In this document: piece after piece, positions 1 to 8,328 of the stretch | How positions within the stretch are numbered: the first letter of the stretch is position 1 | Layout of the letters: the number at the start of each line of letters is the position of its first letter | Assembly (NCBI RefSeq): GCF_026191355.1 | Contig: NZ_JAPHOQ010000011.1 | Coordinates: forward strand, 62,001-126,000 | Reading direction: 5' to 3' | Source of the DNA: Legionella sheltonii | GTDB lineage: Bacteria > Pseudomonadota > Gammaproteobacteria > Legionellales > Legionellaceae | Length of the DNA: 64,000 nt | The notes under the pieces: generated by a model | The model's input: only the letters and a program-made list of their open reading frames with translations | Told to the model about the DNA's origin: nothing | Databases searched by the model: none | Program-made: the position numbers and the translations under genes

Positions 1-2
1 TT

Positions 3-218
3 CAAGCCTGTAATTATAACAATGAGCGCCATTTGGAAATGGCAGAAAAAATACTCAAGATTCTCACCTTGCCTGATTATGAATACATTTTAAAAAGTTA
101 TCTTGAAGAGTATTGCATCAAACGGTTAACCAAAAAAGGGAATAATTTACTCAAAATTCTTGATGATTGCGGTATCAATCCCAATATTGGTGTTAATCCC
201 ATTGCCACCGATTTATGA
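3..218 (+). CDS. 3' end of an unrecognised gene (partial)
   Basis: An open frame enters from the left edge and runs to a TGA at 216-218, giving about 71 C-terminal residues. An internal TTG at 33 and ATG at 39 exist, but the frame is open all the way to the window edge with no preceding stop, so this is more likely the tail of a longer gene than a complete 61-residue protein. The visible part is hydrophilic and predicted helical, rich in Lys, Leu and Asn, with no motif I recognise. Function unknown. Confidence 0.5.
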   Translation, partial: QACNYNNERHLEMAEKILKILTLPDYEYILKSYLEEYCIKRLTKKGNNLLKILDDCGINPNIGVNPIATDL

Positions 219-247
219 TTTGAATTCGACGTACCGAAAGCTCCTCT

Positions 248-315
248 CGTCATCTAGGGCATAGCTGTAGCACAAACTATACAATAGAAGATGCTTCGCC
301 ATGCTTGGCATGACG
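248..315. repeat. GATGACG-type intergenic palindromic repeat (copy)
   Basis: A CGTCAT...ATGACG inverted arrangement between the first partial gene and the DUF1328 gene, with the typical 'gatgcttcgccatgcttgg' interior. Related copies lie near 621-654, 1861-1938, 17934-17968, 18803-18874, 23779-23822 and 42479-42512. It is non-coding. Confidence 0.5.
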
Positions 316-416
316 GTTTCCTATAACCAGCCTACATCCTACAGTCTTTTCATTACCCCCACTTTTTCGACTATACTCAAAATGTAAGAATTATCGATTA
401 AGATAAGGAGATCATC

Positions 417-599
417 ATGTTAAAGTGGGCGCTCATTTTTTTGGTAGTCGCCATTGTTGCAGGTTTATTTGGTTTTCGCGGCATTGCGTCCACGGCAACC
501 AGTATTGCCAAAGTACTCTTCTTTTTATTTATCGTTATTTTCCTGGCATTTTTAATTTTGAGCTTATTTGGAACTGCGTCGCTTAATGCGGTACCGTAG
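417..599 (+). CDS. DUF1328 small membrane protein
   Basis: Sixty-residue protein with two hydrophobic segments (about residues 4-19 and 32-52) around a short loop containing G-F-R-G-I-A. This is the layout of the DUF1328/YtjA family of small inner-membrane proteins, whose function is not established. A good Shine-Dalgarno sequence (AAGGAG, about 402-407) precedes the ATG. It is a single gene followed by a palindrome (621-654) that could end transcription. The open frame on the opposite strand is a shadow. Confidence 0.8.
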   Translation: MLKWALIFLVVAIVAGLFGFRGIASTATSIAKVLFFLFIVIFLAFLILSLFGTASLNAVP

Positions 600-620
600 C
601 TTGGGTGCGGTACAGTGGCT

Positions 621-654
621 CCCGTCATTCCGAACTTAGTGAGGGATGACGGGG
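621..654. repeat. Short perfect palindrome, CCCGTCAT/ATGACGGG
   Basis: Inverted repeat of 8 bp separated by 18 bp between the convergent DUF1328 gene and the alcohol dehydrogenase gene. It belongs to the intergenic GATGACG family and may serve as a bidirectional transcription stop, although there is no T-run. Confidence 0.5.
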
Positions 655-671
655 CACTTCAGGTTACAAAT

Positions 672-1715
672 TCATAGAGTGGCAATATCAATGACAAAAC
701 GATAGCGGACATCGCTTTTTAGAACACGTGCATACGCTTCGTTGACTTGTTGTATGGGAATTAATTCAATATCCGACACGATGTTGTGCTTGCCACAGAA
801 ATCGAGCATTTCCTGAGTTTCTTTAATCCCTCCGATGATTGACCCAGACAGGCTTCTACGTTTGGCTATCAGGGAAAATGCATTGATTGGGATAGATTCT
901 TCCGGAATCCCAACAACAACCATAGTTCCATCGCGTTTAAGTAATTGGATGTATTCATTCCAATCAATTTTGGCGGAAACAGTACAGATAATGAGATCAA
1001 AATAGTTGTTTAACTTCTGGAAGGTTTGAGGTTCTGATGTAGCAAAAAAATGATCGGCTCCCATGCGTTTACCATCGGCTTCTTTACTGAGCGAATGACT
1101 CAAAACGGTAACTTCAGCTCCCATTGCATGGGCTAGTTTGACTCCCATATGTCCAAGTCCACCCAAGCCTAAAATACCTACACGCTTCCCGGGACCAATA
1201 TGCCAATGCCTCAAGGGCGAGTAGAGGGTTATTCCAGCACACAGTAAAGGTGCTGCTGCATCCATAGGTAAGTTCTGGGGAATTTTTAGGACATAGTTTT
1301 CGTCAACAACAATTTTGGTAGAGTAGCCGCCTTGAGCCAAATTGCCACTGCGTTTTTCCAGATTGTTATAGGTTAAAGTCATTCCTTCTTCGCAAAACTG
1401 TTCCACTCCTTCATGACAGCTTTCGCAGTGTCGGCAGGAATCAACAAAGCAACCTACACCAACGTGGTCGCCGACTTTAAACTTATTCACCGAAGGACCT
1501 ACTTGACTGACTACACCAACAATTTCATGACCTGGAACCATTGGAAATAAGGAGCCTCCCCATTCATCTTTTACCTGATGAATATCGGAGTGGCAGATGC
1601 CACAATAATGGATGTCAATCAGAACGTCATTTTTTCCAACATCACGACGCTCAAATGAATAAGGTTTAAGAGGGGCTTTTGCACTTTGAGCGGCATAACC
1701 TTTTACGGGTATCAT
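672..1715 (-). CDS. Zinc-dependent alcohol dehydrogenase (YahK/cinnamyl-alcohol type)
   Basis: 347 residues, the normal length for the medium-chain dehydrogenase/reductase family. The catalytic zinc site is visible as G-I-C41-H-S-D and G-H63-E64, and the structural zinc site as four cysteines, C94, C97, C100 and C108. The NAD(P)-binding Rossmann fold begins at the G-L-G-G-L-G-H motif near residue 180. Members reduce aldehydes to alcohols, usually with NADPH, in the cytoplasm. The precise substrate cannot be read from sequence. An AAGGAG-like site lies just upstream of the ATG. It is a stand-alone gene on this strand, with repeats on both flanks. Confidence 0.9.
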   Translation of the reverse strand: MIPVKGYAAQSAKAPLKPYSFERRDVGKNDVLIDIHYCGICHSDIHQVKDEWGGSLFPMVPGHEIVGVVSQVGPSVNKFKVGDHVGVGCFVDSCRHCESCHEGVEQFCEEGMTLTYNNLEKRSGNLAQGGYSTKIVVDENYVLKIPQNLPMDAAAPLLCAGITLYSPLRHWHIGPGKRVGILGLGGLGHMGVKLAHAMGAEVTVLSHSLSKEADGKRMGADHFFATSEPQTFQKLNNYFDLIICTVSAKIDWNEYIQLLKRDGTMVVVGIPEESIPINAFSLIAKRRSLSGSIIGGIKETQEMLDFCGKHNIVSDIELIPIQQVNEAYARVLKSDVRYRFVIDIATL

Positions 1716-1860
1716 CTAAAACTCTCCTTGTTATGTCGAATAATTTTACTTTTTACCATTGAAGGTGAGTCCTTTATTCGTGGAGTATCCCTTCCTGGAA
1801 TGGCACCTGAGTTGTAGCCGGGGTGAAGACAAGGCCGTAAAACAGGGGACTTTTGGCCAT

Positions 1861-1938
1861 CATCCCGAGTACAACGAGGGATCTCCCGTCATAACATCGT
1901 GCTATCGCGTGAGATCTCTTGTGTCCTCGGGCTGATGG
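1861..1938. repeat. GATGACG-family intergenic repeat
   Basis: Imperfect palindrome beginning CATCCCGAG and ending in CTCGGGCTGATGG, with interior 'gagggatctcccgtcat'. It lies immediately downstream of rne in the gap before the alcohol dehydrogenase promoter, and partly resembles copies at 18803-18874 and 23779-23822. Its first part follows another repeat with 'tgtagccggggtgaag' (1814-1830). Confidence 0.45.
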
Positions 1939-1945
1939 GGCAGCT

Positions 1946-3889
1946 TTATTCTTTTACTGCAGACTCTCTTTTTTTCTGGCCATCTCCTTTAACAACCGGT
2001 TTGATATTTCCTTGTTGCTGTTGGCCTGTTCTTCTACGATTCTGGTTAGAAGCAGTTGGATTATTACCCGCACTGGTTCTTTGTTGTTGGTTACCACTGG
2101 GCCGACGTCTTCTATTTTGCGATCTGCGGTCACCGCCGGAACCTTTAGGCGTTTTTGCCTGAGTTTGATGACGACCTGGTATTCTTTTAGCCTGACTTTG
2201 TGGTACTGAAACCGAAGTTTCTGTATGCCCACCAAATAAACTGGACCATAAGCGCTTGATAAAGCTGGTTTGAGCGCTTTTTACCGGTTGATGTTCAGTC
2301 AAAGGTTTGACTGCAGGTTCATCTCGTAAAGAACTATCAACCTCACTACCGGGAACATGTAATTCAGGCTGCTGGATTAAAGAATAACTAGGCTTTTTCG
2401 ATTTACCGACATTATCTTCTTTTAGACGAGTGATTGAGTACTGTGGTAAGTGCATGTAAGGATTGGCGATAATCATTACTGAAACACTATGCCTTTTCTC
2501 AATGTCTTTAATGAAATTACGCTTCTCATTCATAATGAAGGTCGCCATTTCTGCAGGAAGCTGTACTTGGATTTCAGCGGTCTTTTCCTTTAATGCTTCT
2601 TCTTCAATAAGACGTGTAATTGCCAACCCGTGAGACTGAATGTTACGAACAGTACCTCGTCCTTCACAACGTGGACACACCTCCTGAGCACTTTCCCCTA
2701 GTGATAATCTCAGACGTTGACGCGACATTTCCAAAAGACCAAAGCGAGAAATTCGTCCGACTTGAATACGTGCTCTATCAGCTTGTAATGCTTCTTTCAG
2801 ACGATTTTCTACATCCCGTTGATTTTTACTGGAGCTCATATCAATGAAATCGATAACAACTAAACCACCCAAGTCACGTAGACGTAACTGGCGAGCGATT
2901 TCGTCGGCTGCTTCAATATTGGTATTGAATGCAGTTGCTTCGATATCTGCTCCACCTGTTGCTTTAGCTGAGTTGACATCAATTGAAACCAGAGCCTCGG
3001 TTCTGTCGATCACCAAAGCACCTCCAGACGGCAACATCACTTGACGCTGGAATGCAGTCTCTATCTGACTTTCAATTTGATAGAAGTTAAACAGAGGGAT
3101 GCTGCTGTTATAGAGCTTCAAGTTAGGTAAGAATTCTGGTTTTACTCGCTCAATATATTGCTTGGCTTTAATGTAAGAAATCTGATCATCGATGATGATT
3201 TCGCTGATGGACTTACGTAGATTATCCCGAATAGAACGAATGATGACATCACCTTCTTGATGAATCAACGAAGGGGCAAGTTCGGAATTATAAGCTTGTT
3301 TGATGGATTGCCATTGATTGCACAGCATATCCAGGTCATCTTGTAATTCTTCTTGGCTTTTGCCTACACCCGCTGTACGGATAATAAGTCCCATGTCTTC
3401 AGGTAAAGTCAATGCATTGAGTGTTTCTCGCAGTTCGTCACGCTCTTCACCTTCGATACGTCTGGAGATACCGCCTGAGCGAGGATTATTAGGCATCAGA
3501 ACCAGGTAACAACCTGCTAAGGTAATATAGGTTGTTAGCGCGGCTCCTTTGCTGCCACGTTCTTCTTTGTCAACCTGAACCAACAATTCCTGGCCTTCTC
3601 GGATTAAGGAAGTGATGGGTGGTTTTTCATCGCCAAATTCTTCAGGATTTTTGCTTAAATATTCAGGTGCGATTTCTTTAAGTGGCAAGAAGCCTTGACG
3701 TTTAGAGCCATACTCTACGAAAACAGCATCGAGACTCGGCTCTCGTCTGGTGACGGTTGCTTTATAAATATTACCCTTTTTTTTCACTTCACCAGGACAT
3801 TCAATATCCAGGTCAAATAAATAACGATCTTTAACAAGTGCAACACGAACTTCCTCAGTTTGTATCGCATTGATTAACATTTTTTCCAT
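1946..3889 (-). CDS. rne: Ribonuclease E/G family endoribonuclease
   Basis: 647 residues. The N-terminus M-x-x-M-L-I-N-A matches the RNase E start. An S1 domain covers about residues 35-120. The DNase I-like catalytic domain carries the two metal-binding aspartates, V-S-I-D304 and V-V-I-D347, and the zinc-link C405-P-R-C408 used for tetramer assembly. The C-terminal tail (about 500-647) is short compared with the 1061-residue E. coli enzyme and is rich in Arg, Gln and Asn, as expected for an RNA-binding, degradosome-type tail. The enzyme cleaves single-stranded AU-rich RNA in mRNA decay and in rRNA and tRNA processing. It is monocistronic, with an unusually long upstream region (3890-4600), so autoregulation is plausible. 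Confidence 0.95.
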   Translation of the reverse strand: MEKMLINAIQTEEVRVALVKDRYLFDLDIECPGEVKKKGNIYKATVTRREPSLDAVFVEYGSKRQGFLPLKEIAPEYLSKNPEEFGDEKPPITSLIREGQELLVQVDKEERGSKGAALTTYITLAGCYLVLMPNNPRSGGISRRIEGEERDELRETLNALTLPEDMGLIIRTAGVGKSQEELQDDLDMLCNQWQSIKQAYNSELAPSLIHQEGDVIIRSIRDNLRKSISEIIIDDQISYIKAKQYIERVKPEFLPNLKLYNSSIPLFNFYQIESQIETAFQRQVMLPSGGALVIDRTEALVSIDVNSAKATGGADIEATAFNTNIEAADEIARQLRLRDLGGLVVIDFIDMSSSKNQRDVENRLKEALQADRARIQVGRISRFGLLEMSRQRLRLSLGESAQEVCPRCEGRGTVRNIQSHGLAITRLIEEEALKEKTAEIQVQLPAEMATFIMNEKRNFIKDIEKRHSVSVMIIANPYMHLPQYSITRLKEDNVGKSKKPSYSLIQQPELHVPGSEVDSSLRDEPAVKPLTEHQPVKSAQTSFIKRLWSSLFGGHTETSVSVPQSQAKRIPGRHQTQAKTPKGSGGDRRSQNRRRRPSGNQQQRTSAGNNPTASNQNRRRTGQQQQGNIKPVVKGDGQKKRESAVKE

Positions 3890-4600
3890 CTGTTACCCCA
3901 TAATTAAGGGCGCCATCATTCAAGTTGAGATAGGGTCTCTTTACCTTTCTATTATCATGTCCAAAATGTTTTGATTTTCTGCGTTTCGATGCGCACCTAC
4001 TTCGTATAGGCTGCGCTTCGATACTCGAAAATCAAGCCATTTTTGGCTCAATCTAGCGAAACGTGAAAAAAACCTAATATAAGGCTCAAAATACCTTAGA
4101 GGTTCAATTGGATTTACTGATATTTCGATGCTTTTGGTTGAGGTCTGGATTTTCTGTGCTTCATGGCATACCTCAGTATGCTGTGTTGCAATATTGGAAA
4201 ATCCGGGGTTTTCACCGCAAGTAGGTAATCGATCAGTAGCACCTGGGATTGAACAATAAGCGATGTGATCTTTAGGCGAACCCATGGCCCTATAAACAGA
4301 CGTTACACATGTACCCTGTTCAACAGAATCCTTGTGTACGGACATGTACACTGAGGTTCTGTGCTCCGTTCCTCCTAGCATTTGTCGCTCTGCAGCGAGT
4401 TTCGAAAGAGGTCTGATGAGAGGTGCATACTGTGAGATATACTGATTACAAACCAAACGGGTTGAAATAGGAAGCCAAAGGCGTGCGAAAGCCCTGAAAT
4501 AATTCGTAATCGGTATAAAGCATGTCTGGCATGCGTAGGTTTCTGTCAAAAATATGGTCAATTTATCTCTGGCATTGGGTCGCTTCCTTATATCTTATGC
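3890..4600 (-). promoter_or_regulatory. Long rne 5' region with two related hairpins (probable leader RNA)
   Basis: About 700-900 bp separate rne from the divergent rluC. On the rne strand this segment contains two related stem-loops: one closed by TTGATTTTC/GAAAATCAA (3971-3979 with 4027-4035), the other by GGATTTTC/GAAAATCC (4147-4154 with 4197-4204), with similar interiors. A smaller AGCCA/TGGCT hairpin sits at 4035-4048. A 206-codon open frame (3941-4561) spans the region on the same strand. Its predicted protein is unlike any family I know, its codons cross the hairpins, and it has no clear ribosome-binding site, so I favour an RNA leader. E. coli rne has a 361-nt leader used for autoregulation (known); the parallel here is inference. 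Confidence 0.5.
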
Positions 4601-4709
4601 TTAAATGGAAGCGCTATTTTTATGTAACTCTATTTAACAAATAATCACTCATTTAGATGGGCCAAAGCCCTTCTTCCTCAATGATTAGCATATACTTTAA
4701 AGTAAATAG

Positions 4710-4740
4710 TTACGCTTTTTTTATTTAAATGCGTTATAAT
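4710..4740 (+). promoter_or_regulatory. Probable rluC promoter
   Basis: A perfect -10 hexamer TATAAT (4735-4740) stands about 80 bp upstream of the rluC start. Only a weak -35 candidate (TTACGC, 4710-4715, 19-bp spacer) can be proposed. Confidence 0.45.
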
Positions 4741-4818
4741 TCGGTTGCATGGAAATTTTCCCACGCTACAGGCGATCATACCAAAAAAATCACGCCCAGC
4801 AAACAGGTTTATTGACAA

Positions 4819-5775
4819 ATGAGTAAAGTAAGTTATAGAGAAATCAGTAATGAAGAAGAAGGGCAACGTCTGGATAATTATTTGATTCGTATTTTAAAAG
4901 GTGTTCCCAAAAGTCATATCTACAGAATTATCCGTGGTGGTGAGGTTCGAGTTAATAAAAAAAGAGCACAAATCAATTCACGATTACATGCCGGGGACAA
5001 TGTTCGTATTCCTCCAATTCGGGTTTCCGAATCAAAAGAGGTATTTGTGGGCGATGCTTTGGCCAAGCGATTGAAAGAGTGCATCATTTTTGAAGACCCT
5101 TGTTTTTTGGTTATAAACAAGCCTGCAGGTATTGCGGTTCATGGTGGAAGTGGTTTGAGTCTTGGCGTAATCGAAGCGTTGAGAAAAACCCGAAACGATT
5201 TAACTTATCTTGAATTGATCCATCGCCTTGATAAAGAAACTTCGGGATGTCTTTTATTAGCTAAAAAAAGAAGTACCTTGAGGGCAATGCATGCATTACT
5301 TGAGGCACGTGAGGTGCAAAAAACATATTGGACCTTATTGACTCATCGCTGGGAAGGTAAAAAACAAGTCACCGTGCGTGCTGCACTTGAAAAAAATACT
5401 TTAAAATCAGGTGAGCGCATTGTGTCCGTTAAAGAAGAAGGAAAAGCTTCTGAAACGGTATTTAAACTTCTTGAAAATTATCAACAGGCATGTTGGGTCG
5501 AGGCCAGTCCTAAAACCGGGCGTACGCATCAAATTCGTGTACATAGCGCCCATTTAGGACATGTTATAGTCGGGGATAAAAAATATGGGGCACTTGCAGG
5601 AGATGTAGAAGGGATAGATAATCAACATCATCGTCTTTTTTTACACGCACGATCGATTCAATTTGAATTAAATGGCACAAAGCATTTGTTTCAAGCTGAT
5701 GCAGATAATCATTTTTCTACCGCACTAAAACAATTACGTGCGAGGAGCGTAGTGAGCAATGAGCAATCCATATGA
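4819..5775 (+). CDS. rluC: 23S rRNA pseudouridine synthase (RluC type)
   Basis: 318 residues. An S4 RNA-binding domain occupies about residues 15-75, followed by the RluA-family catalytic domain with the motif H-R-L-D138-K-E-T-S-G holding the catalytic aspartate, and the downstream G-R-T-H-Q-I-R-V-H motif. RluC makes pseudouridines at positions 955, 2504 and 2580 of 23S rRNA in E. coli. The S4 domain and the neighbouring divergent rne, as in many gammaproteobacteria, argue for RluC over RluD or RluA. The next gene overlaps its end by 17 bp, indicating a shared transcript. Confidence 0.93.
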   Translation: MSKVSYREISNEEEGQRLDNYLIRILKGVPKSHIYRIIRGGEVRVNKKRAQINSRLHAGDNVRIPPIRVSESKEVFVGDALAKRLKECIIFEDPCFLVINKPAGIAVHGGSGLSLGVIEALRKTRNDLTYLELIHRLDKETSGCLLLAKKRSTLRAMHALLEAREVQKTYWTLLTHRWEGKKQVTVRAALEKNTLKSGERIVSVKEEGKASETVFKLLENYQQACWVEASPKTGRTHQIRVHSAHLGHVIVGDKKYGALAGDVEGIDNQHHRLFLHARSIQFELNGTKHLFQADADNHFSTALKQLRARSVVSNEQSI

Positions 5776-6424
5776 TTTGGTAGTATTTGACTGGGAAGGT
5801 ACTATTGCGGATACTTTGGGAATAGTTTTACATGTTGTTGCTACAGAAGCGAATTTGCTAGGATTTGGCGATTTTGACCCCAATCAGGCGAGAAAATTTG
5901 TTGATTTAGGTTTGGTACAGGCTTTAAAAAAGACTTATCCGCACTTGGCTGCACCACAACATCAACAGTTATTACAGGCAGTGCAATTGGCTATGCATTC
6001 TCGTTCCGCAGATGTCTGTTTGATGCCTGGTGTTCGTGAACTGATCTATCAATTACATGAAGCCGGGATAAATCTGGCGGTTGCAACCAATAAAGGACAT
6101 CAATCCTTGTCTCGTGCTTTGCAGGCTGCAGGCCTTGATAAACTATTTAAAGTTACTCGCTCTGCAGGACAAGTACCAGCAAAACCTTGTCCACAAATGT
6201 TAGAAGAAATTATTGAAGAATACGACGCAACTGCAGCGACAACTTTGATGATAGGTGATTCTCTTACCGATATGGAAATGGCAAAAAGTGTTAAAGTAAC
6301 CGCGGTAGGAATAGATATTTATCATCAACAAGAAGAAGCTGTCCTTATGGCAGCTGGAGCAGTAGCCGTATTTGATGATTATAAACAGGTAGCGGATTTT
6401 TTAAATTTATCCAAAGAGAGTTAG
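5759..6424 (+). CDS. HAD-superfamily hydrolase downstream of rluC
   Basis: 221 residues, phosphoglycolate-phosphatase-like HAD subfamily IA. Motif I reads F-D11-W-E13-G-T, motif II is near V-A-T-N, the lysine of motif III lies in A-K-P-C-P, and motif IV is G-D-S-L-T-D. The second acidic residue of motif I is Glu where the family nearly always has Asp (D-x-D-G-T), which may alter or lower phosphatase activity. The gene overlaps the end of rluC by 17 bp and has GAGGAG upstream, so it is co-translated or co-transcribed with it. The rluC-HAD pairing is common in gammaproteobacteria. Substrate unknown. Confidence 0.85.
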   Translation: MSNPYDLVVFDWEGTIADTLGIVLHVVATEANLLGFGDFDPNQARKFVDLGLVQALKKTYPHLAAPQHQQLLQAVQLAMHSRSADVCLMPGVRELIYQLHEAGINLAVATNKGHQSLSRALQAAGLDKLFKVTRSAGQVPAKPCPQMLEEIIEEYDATAATTLMIGDSLTDMEMAKSVKVTAVGIDIYHQQEEAVLMAAGAVAVFDDYKQVADFLNLSKES

Positions 6425-6740
6425 CTGCATCTATAGCTATTTGCTTTTGTGTGGGTATGAAAAATAAAAACTGCAGAATTCCGGGTGTACGTTTTTTGCG
6501 TCACCTAGGGTACGTTTTTATAGGGACACTCATAGGACCATTGTCGTTAAGCTAAAGGATCCCTTCTCCCGCTCGTGGGATAGGGGACGGGGTGAGGGTT
6601 CATCGGCCATCATCATACCCTCATTCGCCCTTGAGGCACCTTCTCCTCATGGAGAGAAGGGAAACTCCTTAACCTAATGGCAGTGATTCATGGAAACGGG
6701 AGTTGCTTTATTTAGTCATATGTAAAGGGAGTATCAAACC
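6425..6740. repeat. Intergenic gap holding a CTCTCCC/GGAGAAGGG repeat (6559-6663)
   Basis: This 316-bp gap contains no gene. About 105 bp of it (6559-6663) is a palindromic repeat that opens with CCCTTCTCCCGC, contains GGTGAGGG...CCCTCA in the middle and closes with GGAGAGAAGGGA. Other copies lie at 8230-8320, 16561-16664, 18023-18060, 21101-21194, 38335-38400 and 60804-60840, always between genes. Confidence 0.7.
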
Positions 6741-7304
6741 TTGAGTACATTAACCAGTTTACCTAATTTATTAACTTTGCTGCGTATCGTGCTGATTCCG
6801 GTATTAGTTATCGTATTTTATATGCCGTTTTCATTTGCACATATGTTGGCAGCCAGTATTTTTGCTGCAGCAAGTTTTACAGATTGGTTAGATGGGTACT
6901 TGGCACGCAAACTGAAGATGATGTCCCCCTTTGGTGCTTTTCTTGATCCTGTTGCCGATAAACTATTGGTTTCTACGAGCTTACTGTTGCTCGTAGGCGC
7001 TAAGGAAATTAATTATATTACTATTCCCGCTATTGTAATTGTTGGACGGGAAATTGTTATTTCAGCATTAAGGGAATGGATGGCTGAAATTGGTCGGCGT
7101 GCCAGTGTGACCGTCGGTTATGTCGGCAAGATAAAAACCTTTTTACAAATGGTCGCGTTATTTTTATTGTTGGCTTTTAATTCGTTAGATACTTGGGGTG
7201 GTATTTTTGGTTTTGTCTTACTGTATGTGGCCGCAATTTTAACGATTTGGTCGATGATTATTTACTTGGCGATTGCTTGGCCAGAATTAACGAAAAAAAA
7301 TTAA
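6741..7304 (+). CDS. pgsA: CDP-diacylglycerol--glycerol-3-phosphate 3-phosphatidyltransferase
   Basis: 187 residues, the usual PgsA length, with four or more hydrophobic segments. The CDP-alcohol phosphatidyltransferase signature D-G-x2-A-R-x8-G-x3-D-x3-D is complete in the stretch starting D-W-L-D-G-Y-L-A-R near residue 48. The enzyme makes phosphatidylglycerol phosphate, the committed step to phosphatidylglycerol and cardiolipin, in the inner membrane. The start is TTG, preceded by AAGGGAG (6724-6730); no ATG fits the conserved N-terminus better. Three tRNA genes follow in the order seen behind E. coli pgsA. Confidence 0.95.
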   Translation: MSTLTSLPNLLTLLRIVLIPVLVIVFYMPFSFAHMLAASIFAAASFTDWLDGYLARKLKMMSPFGAFLDPVADKLLVSTSLLLLVGAKEINYITIPAIVIVGREIVISALREWMAEIGRRASVTVGYVGKIKTFLQMVALFLLLAFNSLDTWGGIFGFVLLYVAAILTIWSMIIYLAIAWPELTKKN

Positions 7305-7312
7305 TTTTATTA

Positions 7313-7340
7313 TTGACAGGGTGTTAAATTTCGGTAGAAT
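7313..7340 (+). promoter_or_regulatory. Strong promoter of the tRNA cluster
   Basis: Perfect -35 TTGACA (7313-7318) and -10 TAGAAT (7335-7340) with a 16-bp spacer, followed by a GC-rich stretch (cacacccc) of the discriminator type found in stringently controlled stable-RNA promoters. It lies between pgsA and tRNA-Gly. Confidence 0.8.
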
Positions 7341-7356
7341 CACACCCCGTAGAGAC

Positions 7357-7432
<76 letters not shown>

Positions 7433-7436
7433 AATT

Positions 7437-7465
7437 AAAGCGACACAGAAAGTCGCTTTTTTTTT
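7437..7465 (+). terminator. Rho-independent terminator after tRNA-Gly
   Basis: The perfect 8-bp stem AAAGCGAC/GTCGCTTT (7437-7444 with 7452-7459) is followed by a run of T to 7465. It sits between tRNA-Gly and tRNA-Cys, so the two downstream tRNAs must rely on read-through or on a promoter that I cannot define in the 40 bp before tRNA-Cys. Confidence 0.85.
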
Positions 7466-7505
7466 AAGAGCTTTAAGAGATAGACGTATTAGAAGTAGCA
7501 AATGA

Positions 7506-7579
7506 GGCTGTGTGGCAGAGTGGTCATGCAGCGGCCTGCAAAGCCGTGTACGCCGGTTCGATTCCGGCCTCAGCCTCCA
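7506..7579 (+). tRNA. tRNA-Cys (anticodon GCA)
   Basis: 74 nt with encoded CCA, the same length and arm layout as E. coli tRNA-Cys. The anticodon loop is CTGCAAA with GCA. The acceptor stem GGCTGTG/CTCAGCC contains an apparent U-U mismatch at the sixth pair. An alternative register two bases upstream pairs fully but disrupts the D-arm and discriminator, so I keep this one. Confidence 0.9.
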
Positions 7580-7589
7580 TAAAGTAATT

Positions 7590-7678
7590 GCCCAGGTGGC
7601 GAAACAGGTAGACGCAAGGGACTTAAAATCCCTCGGGGCTTAACCCCCGTGCCGGTTCGATTCCGGCCCTGGGCACCA
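7590..7678 (+). tRNA. tRNA-Leu (anticodon TAA)
   Basis: 89 nt with encoded CCA. The acceptor stem is GCCCAGG/CCTGGGC, the anticodon loop CTTAAAA gives UAA, and a long class II variable arm (CGGGGCTTAACCCCCG) is typical of leucine tRNAs. It corresponds to leuZ in the E. coli pgsA-glyW-cysT-leuZ arrangement. The convergent DMT transporter gene ends 9 bp away. Confidence 0.96.
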
Positions 7679-7686
7679 ATCACCAA

Positions 7687-8106
7687 TCATTCTGTCGCAA
7701 GTAAAATTAACGCAAGAATCGCAAAGACCATTCCTAATCCATGTTTGAATGTTAATCCTTGCTTTAGAAACACGACGCATAATAATAGAGTAATCATAGG
7801 GTACATCGATGTGACGAGCACTACCGGCATCGTCGGTCCATTTTGTAGCGCCAAAATGAAAAAAATACAGGCAATACCACTCGCTAAACCGTTTAATAAC
7901 CCATACGTTCCCCCGCGGGGACAAAGATCCAATTTAAAATCAAGTAATACCAAGGCGATGATGCCTGAAATTAATACGCCGATACTGGAATAAAAGGTAA
8001 TGGAGAGAGGATTGATAAAACTTGATGCTCTGGTGCCCCAATAGCCCCAGGCACCATAAAGACATAAAGCAATGAGTGAAGGAAAATACCAAGAGCTAGG
8101 ATTCAT
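7687..8106 (-). CDS. Half-size EamA/DMT-family transporter
   Basis: 139 residues with four hydrophobic segments, equal to a single EamA repeat. Ordinary DMT transporters have two repeats and about 300 residues, so this one would have to work as a dimer, as the small EamA-domain family does. The hydrophobic runs fall at about residues 8-24, 33-54, 69-89 and 92-138. Substrate unknown. It points toward the tRNA-Leu gene and ends almost at its CCA. No partner transporter gene is adjacent. Confidence 0.7.
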   Translation of the reverse strand: MNPSSWYFPSLIALCLYGAWGYWGTRASSFINPLSITFYSSIGVLISGIIALVLLDFKLDLCPRGGTYGLLNGLASGIACIFFILALQNGPTMPVVLVTSMYPMITLLLCVVFLKQGLTFKHGLGMVFAILALILLATE

Positions 8107-8229
8107 AAAAATTACCTTACCTGTTAGCGGGTTTACAAAATGTTATATAGGATAACTGGTAGTTTATTAAAAAGACACTAATCAGTATTTTCTTCTTATT
8201 CCTTGGTGCGGTAAACCCTGGAAAGGAAG

Positions 8230-8320
8230 TTTCTGCTCTCCCATGCATGGGAGAGGGTTAGGCTTGAAGGTTCATGTGTCGCCATTAATCCCCTCATCCT
8301 CCCTGATGAGGTAGGGTCTA
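8230..8320. repeat. CTCTCCC/GAGAGGG intergenic repeat
   Basis: Begins with CTCTCCCATGCATGGGAGAG, an 8-bp inverted repeat, and ends in the CCCTCATCCTCCCTGATGAGG half. It lies between the DMT transporter promoter and the 3' end of the ankyrin gene and belongs to the same family as 6559-6663. Confidence 0.6.
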
Positions 8321-8328
8321 TACCTCTC

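Noticed and set aside
1899..2235. Open frames on both strands within the 3' part of rne
   Set aside because: They overlap the Arg/Gln-rich tail of RNase E in other frames, with no ribosome-binding sites; they are shadows.
3941..4561. 206-codon open frame upstream of rne, as a protein gene
   Set aside because: No ribosome-binding site, no recognisable family, and its codons run through two related hairpins; a leader RNA explains the region better. Kept as an alternative in the rne leader entry.
7640..7924. Minus-strand frame covering the tRNA-Leu 3' end
   Set aside because: It reads the tRNA sequence and the opposite frame of the DMT transporter.
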